The notes under the pieces are model-generated. The model did no database searches. It saw nothing but the letters and a program-made list of their open reading frames with translations, and was not told the DNA's origin. Shown in pieces: positions 23,301 through 35,070 of a stretch of DNA of 64,000 nt. Position numbers and translations under genes: made by a program. Location of the stretch: contig ML660774.1 of assembly GCA_007570785.1 (NCBI GenBank), positions 14,042,059 to 14,106,058 of the forward strand. Direction: 5' to 3'. The DNA comes from Antilocapra americana. Its lineage: Eukaryota > Chordata > Mammalia > Artiodactyla > Antilocapridae. How positions within the stretch are numbered: position 1 is the first letter of the stretch; each line of letters begins with the position of its first letter.

Positions 23301-23651
23301 GTCCAGTGCATGACAATTTCCATGAGATCATTTGCTATTATTTTTTTTAGTTCTCTTTCTTTCCCTTGAATGACGAATCATTAGTGTTAAAATGTGCAGT
23401 TCTTTTTTCACTGAAAAGGATTGGTTTTCATTTTTAATAGAAAATAATTTGGGCAAGTACTAGGAAAATAAACTAATTCATTTAGCTTTATTTTCAGATT
23501 AAATAGAAATAGTTAGCTTTCTAGTTTAGGAATATAATCAAACACAAGCTGGGCATAAATATATCTAATAGGGAGCACCGAAGTACTGTTAAAATGCAAA
23601 ATTCTGCAGATGGCCCTGGACCATGCATTAGTATAATTTCAACTTAATACT

Positions 23652-23978
23652 GTTGTTACTGTTGTTCAGTCACCAAGTCATGTCTGACTCTTTGTGACCC
23701 CATGGACTGCAGCAAGCCAGGTCTCCCTATCCCTCAACATCTCCTGGAGTTTGCCCAGCTTCATGTCCATTGAATTGGAGGTGCCATCCAACCATCTCAT
23801 CCTCTGTTGCCCTCTTCTCCTTCCACCTCAATCTTTCCCAGCATCAAGGTCTTTTCCAATGAATCGGCTCTTCACATCAGGTGGCCAAAGTATTGGAGCT
23901 TCAGCATCAGTCCTTCCAATAAGTATTCAAGGTCAGTTTCCTTAAGGATTGATTTGCTTGATCTTCTTGCTGTCCACT
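23652..23978 (-). mobile_element. BovB LINE 3' fragment
   Basis: Reverse-oriented 3' tail (GTTGTTCAGTCACCAAGTCA) and terminal ORF region up to CTTGCTGTCCAC. 5'-truncated. Confidence 0.9.
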
Positions 23979-24724
23979 TAATACCATATCATGGAAATAA
24001 TGTGGTGAATGAGTATTTTGTAATTCATCCTTTAACTCATATAATGATTCAAATGAATTAAAATATGTGAACTTTTGATCTTTTAGATTTTTTGAGTATT
24101 TTAAACAGGTGACTTTATTACTGTTTCTTCTCCTTTTCATTCCAACCTACCTTTTCCAAATTACTATGTGCAAAAGTAAATAATACAAATGTAATATAAA
24201 TATAAGTGTATTTATATAGAGATGTAAATTATATATACATGTACATAAGTGTATATTTATATGTATCAGTGGTACCCTGGCTACTGATATTTTCAGTCAT
24301 TCCTAGACCCCGCAGTTGACATGCTTCTAAACATTTCTTTTTTATTCTTCTAGTCAAACTTTCAATCTGTGCAGTTCCTCGATGGTGAGATGGGTACTTT
24401 TAAACTAGTCAAATGCAATTCACAAAGGTCACCAATTTATAATACGGCCACGGCCTTTTCAGACCATCAGGTTGGAAGCCTAAATTAAGTATTGTGGCCT
24501 AAAATACAACTCTCCAGATCTCTGGAGAAAATACAATTATAAAATTTTTAAAAATAACATATAAAATGCAATCAGGAAACAAGTGGGAGATTATGGAGGT
24601 CAGTCTCTATGCAAGCTTTGGAGAAAGCACTGTGGTCACCACACAGAGAACACACAGAGGAGGTCAGACGGGCACTCAAACCACCAGCTGTGTGCAGCCA
24701 GCTGCTATCCTGTCCTGTGGCTGA

Positions 24725-25420
24725 GATTTCATAGTGTAAGGGAGTAAAAATAGTTTTCTGTGTATACTTCTGAGTTGTTGTCTGGGACCCTAGTAATGAA
24801 GGACAGATTGGCAAGAGAAAACCAAGCAGATTATTAACATGTATCCCTCGTGCATGGGACATCCCTGGTGGCTCAGTGGTAAAGAATCCATCAGGCAAGC
24901 AGGATTTGATCCCTGGGTTGGGAAGATCCCCTGGAGAAGGAAATGGCAACTCATTCCAGTACTCTTGCCTGGAGAATCCCATGGATAAAGGAGCCTGGAG
25001 GGCTACCATGTGGTCACAGAGAGTCGGATATGACTTAGCAACTAAACAGCAACATCCCCCATGTGTAGCTGGGAGATATCAGAGAAAAACAAATAACCCA
25101 AAGAAGTGGCTTAGAATTTAGGTTTCAATACCATCTTAATAGGGAAAGGGGAGAGGGTTGTAGACCTTTTAGGGGCGAGTAAAGGTTTTAGGGAAGATGA
25201 ATGAACCCTTAGAAGAATGAATGGAAGGTGTGGTAGTTTTGACAGTGTGTCTCAGTGTGGTGTCTACTTCTAGTCTCCTCTCCAGTGACAAGAATCAGGC
25301 TTCCCAGGTTGATGAAATTCCTGGGGAGGGAATATGTGACAAAAGAGTTGTTGCTTGTCCTCTTCATTGCTGCCTCTCTAGCATTCCTGAAAGATGCCTT
25401 GTGAGTAGAATGTGCTAAAC
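24725..25420 (+). repeat. Unnamed LTR-like repeat, copy 1 (split by a SINE)
   Basis: Clearly related to 26350-26815 through ordered blocks: CAAGAGAAAACCAAGCAG, ATGTATCCCTCG, CCATCTTAATAGGGAAAGG, CCTTAGAAGAATGAATGGAA, TTCTAGTCTCCTCTCCAGTG and TTCCTGGGGAGGG. A Bov-tA interrupts it at 24856-25052. The two-copy, same-orientation arrangement suggests an old LTR family, but I cannot name it, and strand is nominal. Confidence 0.6.
24856..25052 (+). mobile_element. Bov-tA SINE nested in LTR-like repeat
   Basis: Complete head (GGGACATCCCTGGTGGCTCA), body and tail (GACTTAGCAACTAAACAGC). Younger than the repeat it interrupts; the host element resumes at about 25055. Confidence 0.92.
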
Positions 25421-26349
25421 TGACTTTTATTTAATATGTGAATAAACATGATGACATTTATGCTCTGGGAATACATCTTGAGGCTGAGCGATAGGGGCAA
25501 GAAATAAGTCAGAAGTTGGAAACCTTTAACATAATCTTGCTATGATAAATCCTAAAATAGAATGCTGACAATATGGACTGATACAGATATATTTGGAAAA
25601 TATGAAAAATAAAGAGACATAGACGTGTATGATCCCCATTCCAAAAAAGAAATATAAAATCTAAGCATCACTAAAATTCTTCATTTTGTAAGTACAATGA
25701 CTTGAAATATTGTGTTATCAATAAAATCAGCTGAATAAATAATTCAATTTTGTCTAATATATTAATTTGATTCAGATGATTCCTAATTTAGAATGCTATA
25801 GATTCAAAACCGGTGCTTATATTTGAAGTTCAAATTTGAGATACATTTTTTTTAGGATCATTGTCACAAGAAGCCCCCACTACAATCCCTGACATATCAT
25901 CTTATCCATTAAAGACATGAAAAAGCTGTATACAGCTTTTCCAGTTTACAAATGGAAAAATATGTCCATAATTTTATTATTTTGAATCACATATATTCCA
26001 TTCACTCTCACCATGCTCCCTAAATATATTTTCAATTGCGTCAATTATATGCTTTCTAAATATATTTATCCATCCATAGAGTCAACAAATATTTATTGAG
26101 TTATTTAATGATGCCTGTGGATGTAACAGTAATATACTAAATGGCACTATTATGATTCCTAAAGTGCCCCCTTCTCTGAGTTAATATAAAAATCAATTCA
26201 ATTTCAGCTAAATCAACAATAAAGCTACCAGCAGAATCCCTAGCATGGAGCAGGTATTGAATAAAAGTGGGTATTAATCTCGATTTATCATTTATAGCAT
26301 ATCTGACTCTATGTGGTGCTTGGATGACTGTAAAAGAACTCTAAGCTAA
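25421..26349. other. SGCZ: AT-rich DNA between the two LTR-like copies
   Basis: About 0.9 kb with no gag/pol-like frame or primer-binding site recognised, so it gives no support for a provirus between the copies. Confidence 0.5.
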
Positions 26350-26815
26350 GGGATTTATAATCTTATTGTGAGTATAAAGGAGGAAAAATAATTTCTCCTC
26401 TACCCTTATACATTCTTGGCTGAGAATCTTAAAAAAACAGATTAACAAGAGAAAAAACAAACAGAGTTTCATTAAAATGTATCCCTCAGGTATGCATGAG
26501 GGAAAAGTGAATAATTCAAAGAATTCATAGAATTCAAATAATTCAAAGAATAATTCATAGACTTCAAGTTTAAACGTCATCTTAATAGAGAAAGAGAAGG
26601 GGAATGTAGATTTCTTAGAGGGGAGTAAATGGCATTTAGGAAAGACAAATGGGTCCTTAGAAGAGTAGATGGGAGGTGTGAATAGTTTGTGACAAAGTGG
26701 TTCTGGGTGTAGTGTCATTTCTAGTCTCCTGTGACGTGAGTCAGTTTTCTTTGGTTGATGCAACTCCTGGGGAGGGGATTTATGACAACTGACTTCCTTT
26801 TGCTAAATCCATCTA
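26350..26815 (+). repeat. Unnamed LTR-like repeat, copy 2
   Basis: Matches copy 1 in block order (CAAGAGAAAAAACAAACAG, AATGTATCCCTCAGG, CGTCATCTTAATAGAGAAAG, CCTTAGAAGAGTAGATGGG, CTCCTGGGGAGGGG). Differs by a local duplication at 26511-26567. Open frames on the minus strand here are incidental. Confidence 0.6.
26511..26567. repeat. Two-copy ~28-bp tandem duplication
   Basis: ATAATTCAAAGAATTCATAG-type units occupy 26511-26537 and 26538-26567. Absent from the related repeat copy near 25090, so the duplication is specific to this copy. Confidence 0.75.
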
Positions 26816-27542
26816 TAGGCAGAGACTGGGAATTCAGAGAAAGTATCTCCCTGTATTTGCTGTTTTTCGAGTGCTGACAGCTCAAAATAATCAGTGTGCC
26901 AAAGTGGCATGTTTCGTTGTGGCATATTCTGCTACTCTTCATCAGCTAAGACAAGAAACAACCATAAAACAGCTGAATAGCAGAGGACTACAACACATAC
27001 ACCCTCACCTAAGCGCCTCAGCTGAGAAGGATAACCAGTTACTCTTATTTAGATTTCTAATACCAGCACTGAAAAAGCCTGATTTCTGGTGTAAAAACCC
27101 AAATTAAAGTGTCACCAGTCCTTTTATCTTCCCGTTTTTCACCTCTGGGGGAAAGACAGGTTATACTCATGACCTAGGTAGGTACGCCTGACCAAGGTTA
27201 GTATGAATAATGATGGATGAAGTATTCATCTCTTCTCCTGGTCCATGTTCTCCTGTGTGGCCCCTGCTGAGACACAACAGAGAAACAGCCAGAGGATCAG
27301 GCCCTGGCCGCCAGGGGCCTCTCTCCAGCACTGATGGAGAGATCTGTCCACACTGGCCTCACTTCGTGATAGCTAATCAGGCTTCCTTCTGTACCCTTTT
27401 TCATGCCATCAAGTGCTGAACTGGTCTGCATTTCCTGTCTGCCATGTTACATGAAAAATGGACCTTACCTTTTCCCCCACTGACAACAAACCAAGAGATC
27501 TGAAATCTAATTATTGGCCCAGTGGCTTTATCTTCCCCCAGA
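26816..27542. other. SGCZ: Unique, locally GC-richer intron
   Basis: No named repeat recognised. The 27210-27420 part is clearly GC-richer than the surrounding intron. Open frames lack family signatures. Confidence 0.45.
27305..27323 (+). promoter_or_regulatory. Candidate CTCF-binding motif
   Basis: TGGCCGCCAGGGGCCTCTC agrees with 15 of 19 positions of the commonly cited CTCF core as I recall it, including CCAGGGG. It lies in a GC-richer, repeat-poor patch. Occupancy is unknown; this is a motif match by eye only. Confidence 0.4.
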
Positions 27543-27893
27543 TTGTTGTTCAGTTGCTCAGTCATGTTCACCTCTTTGAAACGCTATGGACTGGAGCATG
27601 CCAGGCTTCCCTGTCCTTCACCATCTCCCAGTTTACTCAAACTCATGTTCTTTGAGTAGGTGATGCCATCCAACCATCTCATCTTCTGTCAACCCTTTCT
27701 CTTCCTGCCCTCAGTCTTTCACATCAGGGTCTTTTTCAAGGAGTCACTTCTTTGTATAAGAAGAACAAAATTTTGGAGTTTTAGCTTCAGCACCCGTTCT
27801 TCCAATGAATATCCAGGGTTGATTTCCTTTAGGATTGACAGGTTTGATCTTCTTGTTGTCCAAGGGACTCTTAAGAGTCTTCTTCAATACCTT
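27543..27893 (-). mobile_element. BovB LINE 3' fragment, decayed
   Basis: Reverse-oriented tail (GTTGTTCAGTTGCTCAGTCA) and the terminal ORF region to TCTTCTTCAATACC, with a short deletion around 27718. More diverged than the copy at 23.7 kb. Confidence 0.88.
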
Positions 27894-29239
27894 GAAATGT
27901 GTTTGCAAGGTTTTTCATAAACAGTGGTGCATTCCAATTAATCATCAGGGCTGTGGAAGCCATGTTGTATCTTTCTTGTTCTTGGGAAGTTTTTCTGCTT
28001 GCTGTTAGAACAGAAGCCCATAAGACTTACTTTTCCCCTTATTCTTTTTCATACATGTTTTCCTGTTGATCCCTATTGCTTTAAATAGTATGGACTTTCC
28101 ACTTGCCCAGTTAAGCTCTCCAGCTGTGTTTCTGGCAAATTTGTTTTTCCTTAAAGATTTTTTCCCTTTTCTCCTGCTGTGCATGTGTAACAGTGCTTGC
28201 CAACGGGCTTCTCATGTTTGCAGTTTTAGTGTAAATGCTGCTCACAGCCACCCATGTTGTTTTATCTCTCAATGATGACACAAGTATGAGTAGGCAAAAG
28301 ACTTTCCAGCCTCCTTCAAAATCGCTTTATTGGCTAAGTTTTTCAGTTAATAGCACATGAGGGGGTCTGAAAATTGAGTGACTTCAATATTAGGAGCCTA
28401 AATCCACATCTGTGACTAAATAAATGGCAACATTTGTGATGGGGAGTTTTCATCCAATTAACTACTGAAAAAGTATTTTCTATATAAAAGTGTTTTCTTT
28501 TAGAGTGCATGAAGTATGTAAAATAAGCTCAGAACAACGACTGGGTCATTCTCTCTAAATGTCCACATTTTTCTAAAACTTTTATCCATCTGAGAATGTG
28601 TTGTCCTTTCAATGTCTATTCAGGTTTCTTTTTTACTGTCAGCCTTGGCTAGAGTCCTCTTCTATTTCCTATCTCAAGAGGCAGCACCATTTGACTGAGA
28701 TATCTTTCATCATTCTTGAAACTCAGTTGCTAGGCCACTTCTTTTCCAGGCTGTAAAACCTGACTACAGCATTTTCCATAAACCAAATGGAAAAAAAAAG
28801 AACATTTTCTTAAATAGCAAATTTTAACTTTCATTGTGTTGGAATGTGCCTTTGAGAATTAAGTATCACAGATAGGGAGAATTTCCGATTGCCATGTGAA
28901 GTGGACTTTACTGTATTGTTTTCAATCTCTCTACATTAGTAGCTGTTTAGAGACTCATTTTCTGGGAACAGAATATAAAATGCCTTTCTACTGTGTAAAG
29001 TTTACACCATATAATTTGGACACTTCAAGCATCTTGTTTTTTAAATGATATTTCCAGCATGTCTTTTAAAATGAATTCCAATATAAATACTTAATACAGC
29101 ACTGAAGGAGGGGACCATTAGCTATGAGGTGGGAGATCATTTTTTTTTTTATTGTAATGAGCCTTTTTACCATTTAAAAGGAAAGGAGAACTTTAGCATC
29201 CTACTTTTCCACTCCCACATTGTTCTTATGTAAGTCAAT
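27894..29239. other. SGCZ: Unique intron, repeat-poor
   Basis: About 1.3 kb free of ruminant repeats that I can recognise. No exon with splice sites found. Confidence 0.5.
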
Positions 29240-29375
29240 GTAATATTCATTTGAGAGCTGAGGAAACTGGGGCAGAGGAAGGCTGAGTGACTTGCCCTAG
29301 GATGCACAGAATAGAATGGCCAGACCGGATTACAACCTGGCACAGCAATCTGAGACAGCTCTTAACTTGCTGTGC
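29240..29375 (-). mobile_element. MIR SINE remnant
   Basis: GAGGAAACTGGGGCAGAGGA, GTGACTTGCCCTAGGATGCA and GGATTACAACCTGGCA are the reverse complement of the MIR core. Confidence 0.8.
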
Positions 29376-29890
29376 CCATTCCTCATCTGAACAAATAACA
29401 GAATTGTAGTGTTAAATCTAATATGATCAGCAGTTAATGAGCAGTGACATCAACATGATTTACCATTTCTCCTGGAATCTAGGCTACTCCCAGTGAGAAA
29501 GTTAAGGGGTTTTGGAACTGAGATTCAATTTTTATGGTCACAAAGATGTTGCATATTGCTTCGTGAATGTGCCAAGTGCTAGCTCTGTAATCAGAAATTA
29601 AAAGCAATTTCCCAAATTTTCTAGCTTATTTTCTAGAAGACACATGCTTCTCTTTTATATTCATATTTTCCATAGCAGAAACACAAGGAGCAGGTCTGAG
29701 CAGAAAAGAGATTCTTAACTTATATTTTAATTTTAAGGAATGAAATAGTGAGTTAAATAATTTGCTTTCTTTCCACTCTTTGTGCTTTTTCTTTCCAAAT
29801 GTACTATATACATCTCTGTGTTATATCCAGTACTGATGTGAGTAGTATTAAAAAAGTGTTATATTAATAATATTACAAAGTGTTGTATTA
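29376..29890. other. SGCZ: Unique AT-rich intron
   Basis: Nothing recognised. Ends in repeated GTGTTATATTA/GTGTTGTATTA-type sequence next to the LTR insertion. Confidence 0.45.
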
Positions 29891-29971
29891 GTAGTGTCAG
29901 GCGAGTGTATGCTCCTCGGTTCTGTCTTGTCAAAACAAAGATTTGGAGTGACGGACATTAAAGCCCTCAGC

Positions 29972-30050
29972 GTGTCACAGCTCTCGGGTCTTGGACAGAC
30001 CGTGTTATAGCTCTTAGACAAATCAGTGTTACAGCTCTGTGTTACAGCTC
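29972..30050 (-). repeat. Four imperfect 12-mers in the LTR 3' region
   Basis: Plus-strand copies GTGTCACAGCTC (29972-29983), GTGTTATAGCTC (30002-30013), GTGTTACAGCTC (30026-30037) and GTGTTACAGCTC (30039-30050). All lie downstream of the polyadenylation signal on the LTR strand. Confidence 0.85.
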
Positions 30051-30151
30051 CATTTTATTTAGCAAATAGCAGGAGAATCCATCCTTGAGGTGTAAGGGCA
30101 TGCCGACCCAAAGATGCGAAGAGGAGAGTGGGGGAGCGTGCCGGCATGTGG

Positions 30152-30170
30152 GAGAGAGAGAGAGAGAGAG
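30152..30170. repeat. (GA)n tract within the LTR
   Basis: About nine uninterrupted GA units in the presumed promoter-downstream part of the LTR. Confidence 0.9.
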
Positions 30171-30391
30171 CCGTTTAGCTCCTCTTTTTATGTTTTTTTC
30201 CTCCCCCTGGGCCTGCCCTATGCAAATTGGGCTAGCCAGGAGTGCTGTTTGTTCTACCTGAGGTCCTCATTCTGGTCCTCGGGCCTTCCATTGACCATCC
30301 TTTGTTCTATTTTTGCAGGCTTTTCCCTTCTTTGTCTTTTAGCCACTGCCATTTTGGACTCCTGTTTCTTATTCTAACTACCTAACAGTAG

Positions 30392-31262
30392 TAGTATAAA
30401 AATGTTGTATTTTTAAAATAATTAAATCAATTATATGACTTGAAATATAAAATTAGATTCTCTTTACAACTTTATCATTAGATTGATAATTTAGTGATAT
30501 AATCTAGACTGGAGAAAATAGGTTCTTGGTACTTGGACTTGAACTAACTTTCTACTGTCCTCATGCTTTGGGGCAAAGGCTTAGAGTGACTTTTCTCTTC
30601 GTGATAAAACTCAAATTTTAAAAAGTGATGATTTACAACCCACTTTCATACTTCTCAGTTCTAACTGCCATTTTCAAGTTGTTCAAACCCCCTCGATATT
30701 AGAGTTATGAGGATACAAACAGGATCACTTGATCATCCTTTCAGACAATATTTCTTCCATAACACAGAGTATTTGATGTATAGCTTTCATTTTTACCCTT
30801 AATTTAGTCAATCACAATTTCAAATATTTAATCTCGGGCACTGTAATCTCCCTCAGTCTCTTTTCTTCTTTCTCTCTTCTCACAAATATTAAGACATGTC
30901 AAATGATTTTTAGCTTTTCCTGTATATTCAGAGAGATGCCATATCTAATTTTATTAAAAAATGCTCTCATTTCTCCACTCCTAGTTTTAGAAAGTAAATA
31001 ATAAAACTTTACTGAAAGTGAGGAAAGACTATGGGGATGGGAAGGAGAAGATGGTACTTATACCAATACACTGAAATCAAGGTAAAGCAAGTTTGTGGTG
31101 ACAGAGCTTCAGATTACGTAGGCTATGGAAGAGGGAATCTCAGAGAAAACTTGAACCACAGCACAGCTAATTTCAGATTTCTGTACACCAATGTGAGTCA
31201 GAATACTCGTACATAACTAAGACAAAGAATTATTCTTGTTGAATTATGATCATTTTAACCTA
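30392..31262. other. SGCZ: Unique AT-rich intron
   Basis: No repeat or gene recognised between the LTR and the next BovB. Confidence 0.5.
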
Positions 31263-31273
31263 TGTTTCCCCCA

Positions 31274-34200
31274 CACATACCCCCTTTATGGATCAGTCTT
31301 GTCTTGTGAAAAAGTTGTTTGCCTAACTCAATCAAGCTGTGAGCCATGCCATGCAGGGCCACCCAAAATAGACAGACCACAGTGAAGAGTTCCAACAGAA
31401 CACGGTCTACTAGAGGAGAGAATGGAAAGCTACTAGGTATTCCTGCATAGAGAACCCCATGGACAGTATGAAAAGGCAAAAAGATACGACATGGGAATAT
31501 AAGCCCCCCAGGTCAGAAGCTGTCCAGTATGTACTGGGCAAGAAGAAGAACAATTACTAATAGCTCAAGAAAGAATGATGTGGCTTGGGTCAAAGCAGAG
31601 ACAATGCTCAGTTGTGGATGTGTCTGGTGGTGAAAGTAAACTTAGATGCTGAAAAGAGTAATATTGCATAGGAACCTGGAATGTTAGGTCCATGCATCAA
31701 GGTAAACTGAACAAGGTCAAGCAGGAAATGACAAGATTGAACCTTGATATCTTAGGAATAAGTGAACTAAAATAGATGGGAATGGGCAAATTTAATTCAG
31801 ATGACCATTATATCTAGTACTGTGGGCAAGAATCCCTTAGAAGACATGGAGTTGTCCTCATAGTCAACAGAAAAGTCTGAAATAGAGTACCTGGGTACAG
31901 TCTCAAAACTGAGATGCCTTGGTTCCTTTCCAAGGCAAACCATTCAACATCACAGTAATCCAAGTCTATGCACTGCTCAGTGATGCTAAAGAAGCTGACA
32001 AGTTTTATGAAGACCTATGACACCATCTAGATCTATCACTAAAAAAGATACCCTTTTCATCATAAGGGATTGGGATGCGAAAGTAGAAGTCAAGGGATAT
32101 CTGGAGTAATAGGAAAGTTTGGCCTTGGAGTACAAAATGAAACAGGGCAAAGGCTAACAGAGTTTTGTCAAGAAAACACACTATTCATAGAAAACACCCT
32201 CTTCCAACAACACAAGAGTGACTGTACACATGGAAATCACCAAGCGGTCAATACAGAAATCAGATTGACTCTGTTCTTCACAGCCAAAGATGGAGAAGCC
32301 CTATATAGTCAGCAGAAAAAGTCCTGGAGCTGACTGTAGTTTCATTCATGAGCTCCTCACTGAAAAATTCAGGCTTAAATTGAAGAAAATAGGGAAAAGC
32401 ACTAGGCCATTCAGGTATGACTTAAATCAAATGCCTTATGGTTATATGCTGGAGGTGATGAATAAATTTAAGGGATTACATCTGGTAGACAGAGTGCCTG
32501 AAGAATTAAGGACAGAGATTGGTAACACTGTATAGGAAGCAGTGACCAAAACCATCCCAAAGAAAAAGAAATGCAAGAAGGCAAAGTGGTTGTCTGAGGA
32601 GGCTTTACACATAGCTGAGGAAAGAAGAAAAGTGAAAGGAAAGGGAGAAAGGGAAAGATATGCCCAACTGAATACAGAGTTCCAGGGAATAGCAGAGATG
32701 AAAAGACTATCTTAAAAGAACAATACAAAGACAGAGGAAAACAATAGAATGGAAAGAGTAGAGATCTCATCAAGAAAACTGGAGATGTCAAGGGAATCTT
32801 TCATGCAAGGATGGGCACAGTAAAGGACAGCAACTGTAAGGACCTCACAGAAGCAGAAGAGATTAAGAAGAGGTGGCAAGAGTATACAAAAGAACTATAC
32901 AAAAAAAGTCTAATGACTTGGATAGCCAAGATGGTGTGGTCATTCATCGAGAGCCAGACATCCTAGAGTGTAAAGTCAAGTAGACCTTAGGAAGCATTGC
33001 TACAAATAAAGCTAGTGCGTGTGGTGGGATTCTAGCTGAGCTATTTAGGATTCTTAAAGATGATGACGTTAAAGTGCTGTCCTCAGTGTGTCAGCAAATT
33101 TGGAAAACTCAGCAGTGGCCACACAACTAGAAAATGTCAGTTTTCATTGCAATCTCAAAGAAGGAGAATGCCAAAAAGAATGTTCAAACTACCTTACAAT
33201 TACACTAATTTCACATGCTAGTAAGGTTTTGCTTTAAAACCTTCAAGCTAGGCTTCAGCAGTATGTTAAAACCAAGAACTTTCAGATGTACAAGCTGGGT
33301 TTCAAAGAGGCAGAGGAACAAGAGATCAAATTGCCAACTTTCACTGGACCATGGGGAAAGCAAGAGATTTCCAGAAAAACATCTATTTCCACTTCATTGA
33401 CTGTGCTAAAGTCCTTGGCTATGTGGATCACAAAAAACTGTGGGAGGTTCTATAAGAGATGGGAGTCCCAGACCACCATATCTGTCTTATTAGAAACTGT
33501 ATGAAGATCAAGAAGCAACATTTAGAACTGAACATGGAAAAACTGACTGCTTCAAAATTGGGAAAAGAGTGTGACAAAGTTGTATATTGTCATTCTGGTT
33601 ATTTAATTATATGCAAAGTACATCTCTGCATATGCAGATAATACCATTCTAAATGGCAGAAAGTAAAGACGAACTAAAGATCCTCATGATAAGGGTGAAA
33701 GAGGAGAGTGAAAAAGTTGGCTTGAAACCCAGCATAAAAAAACTAAGATCATGGTATCCGGTCCCATCACTTCATGGCACATAGAAGGGGAAAAAGTGGA
33801 AGCAGTGACAGTTCTTCTTTTCTCAGGCTCCAAAATCACTAAAGACAGTGACCGAAGCCATGAAATTAAAAACACTTGCAAAGCAGTCATGTACAGATGT
33901 GAGAGTTGGACTGTAAAGAAAGCTGAGCACCAAAGAATCGAAGCTTTCTAACTGTGGTGATGGAGAAAAATCTTGAGAGTCCCTTAGACAGCAAGAGTAT
34001 CAGGCCAGTCAGACTTAAAGGAAATCAACCCTGAATATTCACTGGAAGGACTGATGCTGAAGCCGAAGCTGCAATACTTCGGCCATCTGATGTGAGGAGC
34101 TGACTCATTGGAAAAGACCCTGATGCTGGGAAAGATTGAGGGCAAGAAGAGCAGGGACCAACAGAGTATGAGATGTTTGGATGGCATCACCAACTCGATG

Positions 34201-34321
34201 GACATGAATCTGAGCAAACTCCAAGGGATAATTAACGACAAGAAAGCCTGGCATGCTTCTGTGAGTGGGGTCACAGAGTCAGACATGGCTTAGCAACTAA
34301 ACAACAAATGTATTCCCACCT
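31274..34321 (+). mobile_element. BovB LINE, near full-length ORF region, heavily decayed
   Basis: Covers the end of the 5' UTR (from about 31320), the endonuclease (31660-32330), linker, reverse transcriptase (about 33130-33650) and C-terminal region to the 3' tail near 34300. Many stops and indels. The RT active-site box reads YADN at 33631-33642 where the family has YADD, and motif A (FID followed by a degenerate AKVLGYVDH) is eroded. A candidate 11-bp TSD TGTTTCCCCCA occurs at 31263-31273 and 34322-34332; the exact ends are uncertain. Confidence 0.88.
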
Positions 34322-34343
34322 TGTTTCCCCCAGTTTCCCGAAT

Positions 34344-34395
34344 GTGAAAATGAAAGTTGATCAGTTGTGTCCAACTGTTTGTGACCTCATGGACT
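34344..34395 (-). mobile_element. Bov-tA 3'-tail fragment, inverted to the next unit
   Basis: Reverse-oriented tail only (GTGAAAATGAAAGTTGATCA to CATGGACT), joined with no spacer to a forward Bov-tA. Confidence 0.85.
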
Positions 34396-34560
34396 CTGCC
34401 TGCAATGTGGGAGACCTGGGTTCAATCCCTGGGTTGGGAAGATCCCCTGGAGAAGGAAATGGCAACCCACTCCAGTACTCTTGCCTGGAAAATCCCATGG
34501 ACAGAGGAGCCTAGTAGGCTACTGTCCATGGGGTTGTAAAGAGTCGGACATGACTGAGCA
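34396..34560 (+). mobile_element. Bov-tA SINE without the first part of the tRNA head
   Basis: Starts at CTGCCTGCAATGTGGGAGAC inside the tRNA part and is otherwise close to consensus through GAGTCGGACATGACTGAGCA. Its tail is complementary to the inverted fragment at its 5' side. Confidence 0.92.
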
Positions 34561-34789
34561 AGGATAAAGTTTATCCCTCAGATAAACTCTTTCTGGTCTC
34601 TGATTTAATACTCTGACATCAGCCTTCATATTCTCATCTGAAATCCCATTCTTTTGTTCTTCTCTACTCCTCAAAAATTGTCTGTACTCTTTACACTTCT
34701 TCATTTTTTTTTTTAAATTTAGTATTTAGCCCATTCTAGTCAGGGCTTCAAATAGATCATCAAAGATCTTTTTAAATTTTTTTCATAGA

Positions 34790-35070
34790 AGATATCCATC
34801 ATTTTAATTTCATCTTATCTGTTACATCCTTTGTGAGGTATTCTTCTTCTACTACTTTTAAAGTAGTTCCTCTCCTGCCCATTATAACACCATGCATATT
34901 ATCTTCATAGCATCTATCACTCTCTAATATTTTATTACTTATATAATGAATCTGTTATACTGTTGTATTTTTCATCTTCAGAGAATGCTACTATTTAATG
35001 TGGTATTTTATATATTTATATGTTATTTGTTTATTGTATTTTCCCTAACTATTTGAAATTCATGAGTACT
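34790..35070 (+). mobile_element. L2 LINE 3'-end remnant
   Basis: CATAGCATCTATCACTCTCT, TTATTTGTTTATTGTATTTT and GAAATTCATGAGTACTGC follow the order of L2 3' blocks. AT-rich and decayed. Confidence 0.55.

Larger units (their letters stand above)
29895..30387 (-). mobile_element. Solo endogenous-retrovirus LTR with 4-bp TSD
   Basis: A 493-bp unit that begins TG and ends CA, flanked by GTAG at 29891-29894 and 30388-30391. On the minus strand it shows LTR order: a TATA-like ATAAAAA (complement of 30185-30192), a (GA)n/(CT)n tract, an AATAAA signal (complement of TTTATT at 30054-30059) and a 3' region with repeated GAGCTGTAACAC-type 12-mers. No internal retroviral sequence is attached, so it is a recombined solo LTR. 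A 4-bp duplication fits class I (gamma-like) elements; the family name is not certain. Confidence 0.85.

Noticed and set aside
26341..26763. 140-codon minus-strand frame rich in Phe, Leu and Glu
   Set aside because: It translates the tandem AATTCAAAGAA repeat of an LTR-like element; low complexity, no start context and no homology recognised.
24725..26815. A complete provirus between two LTR-like copies
   Set aside because: The 0.9 kb between copies has no retroviral gene, primer-binding site or polypurine tract that I can recognise.
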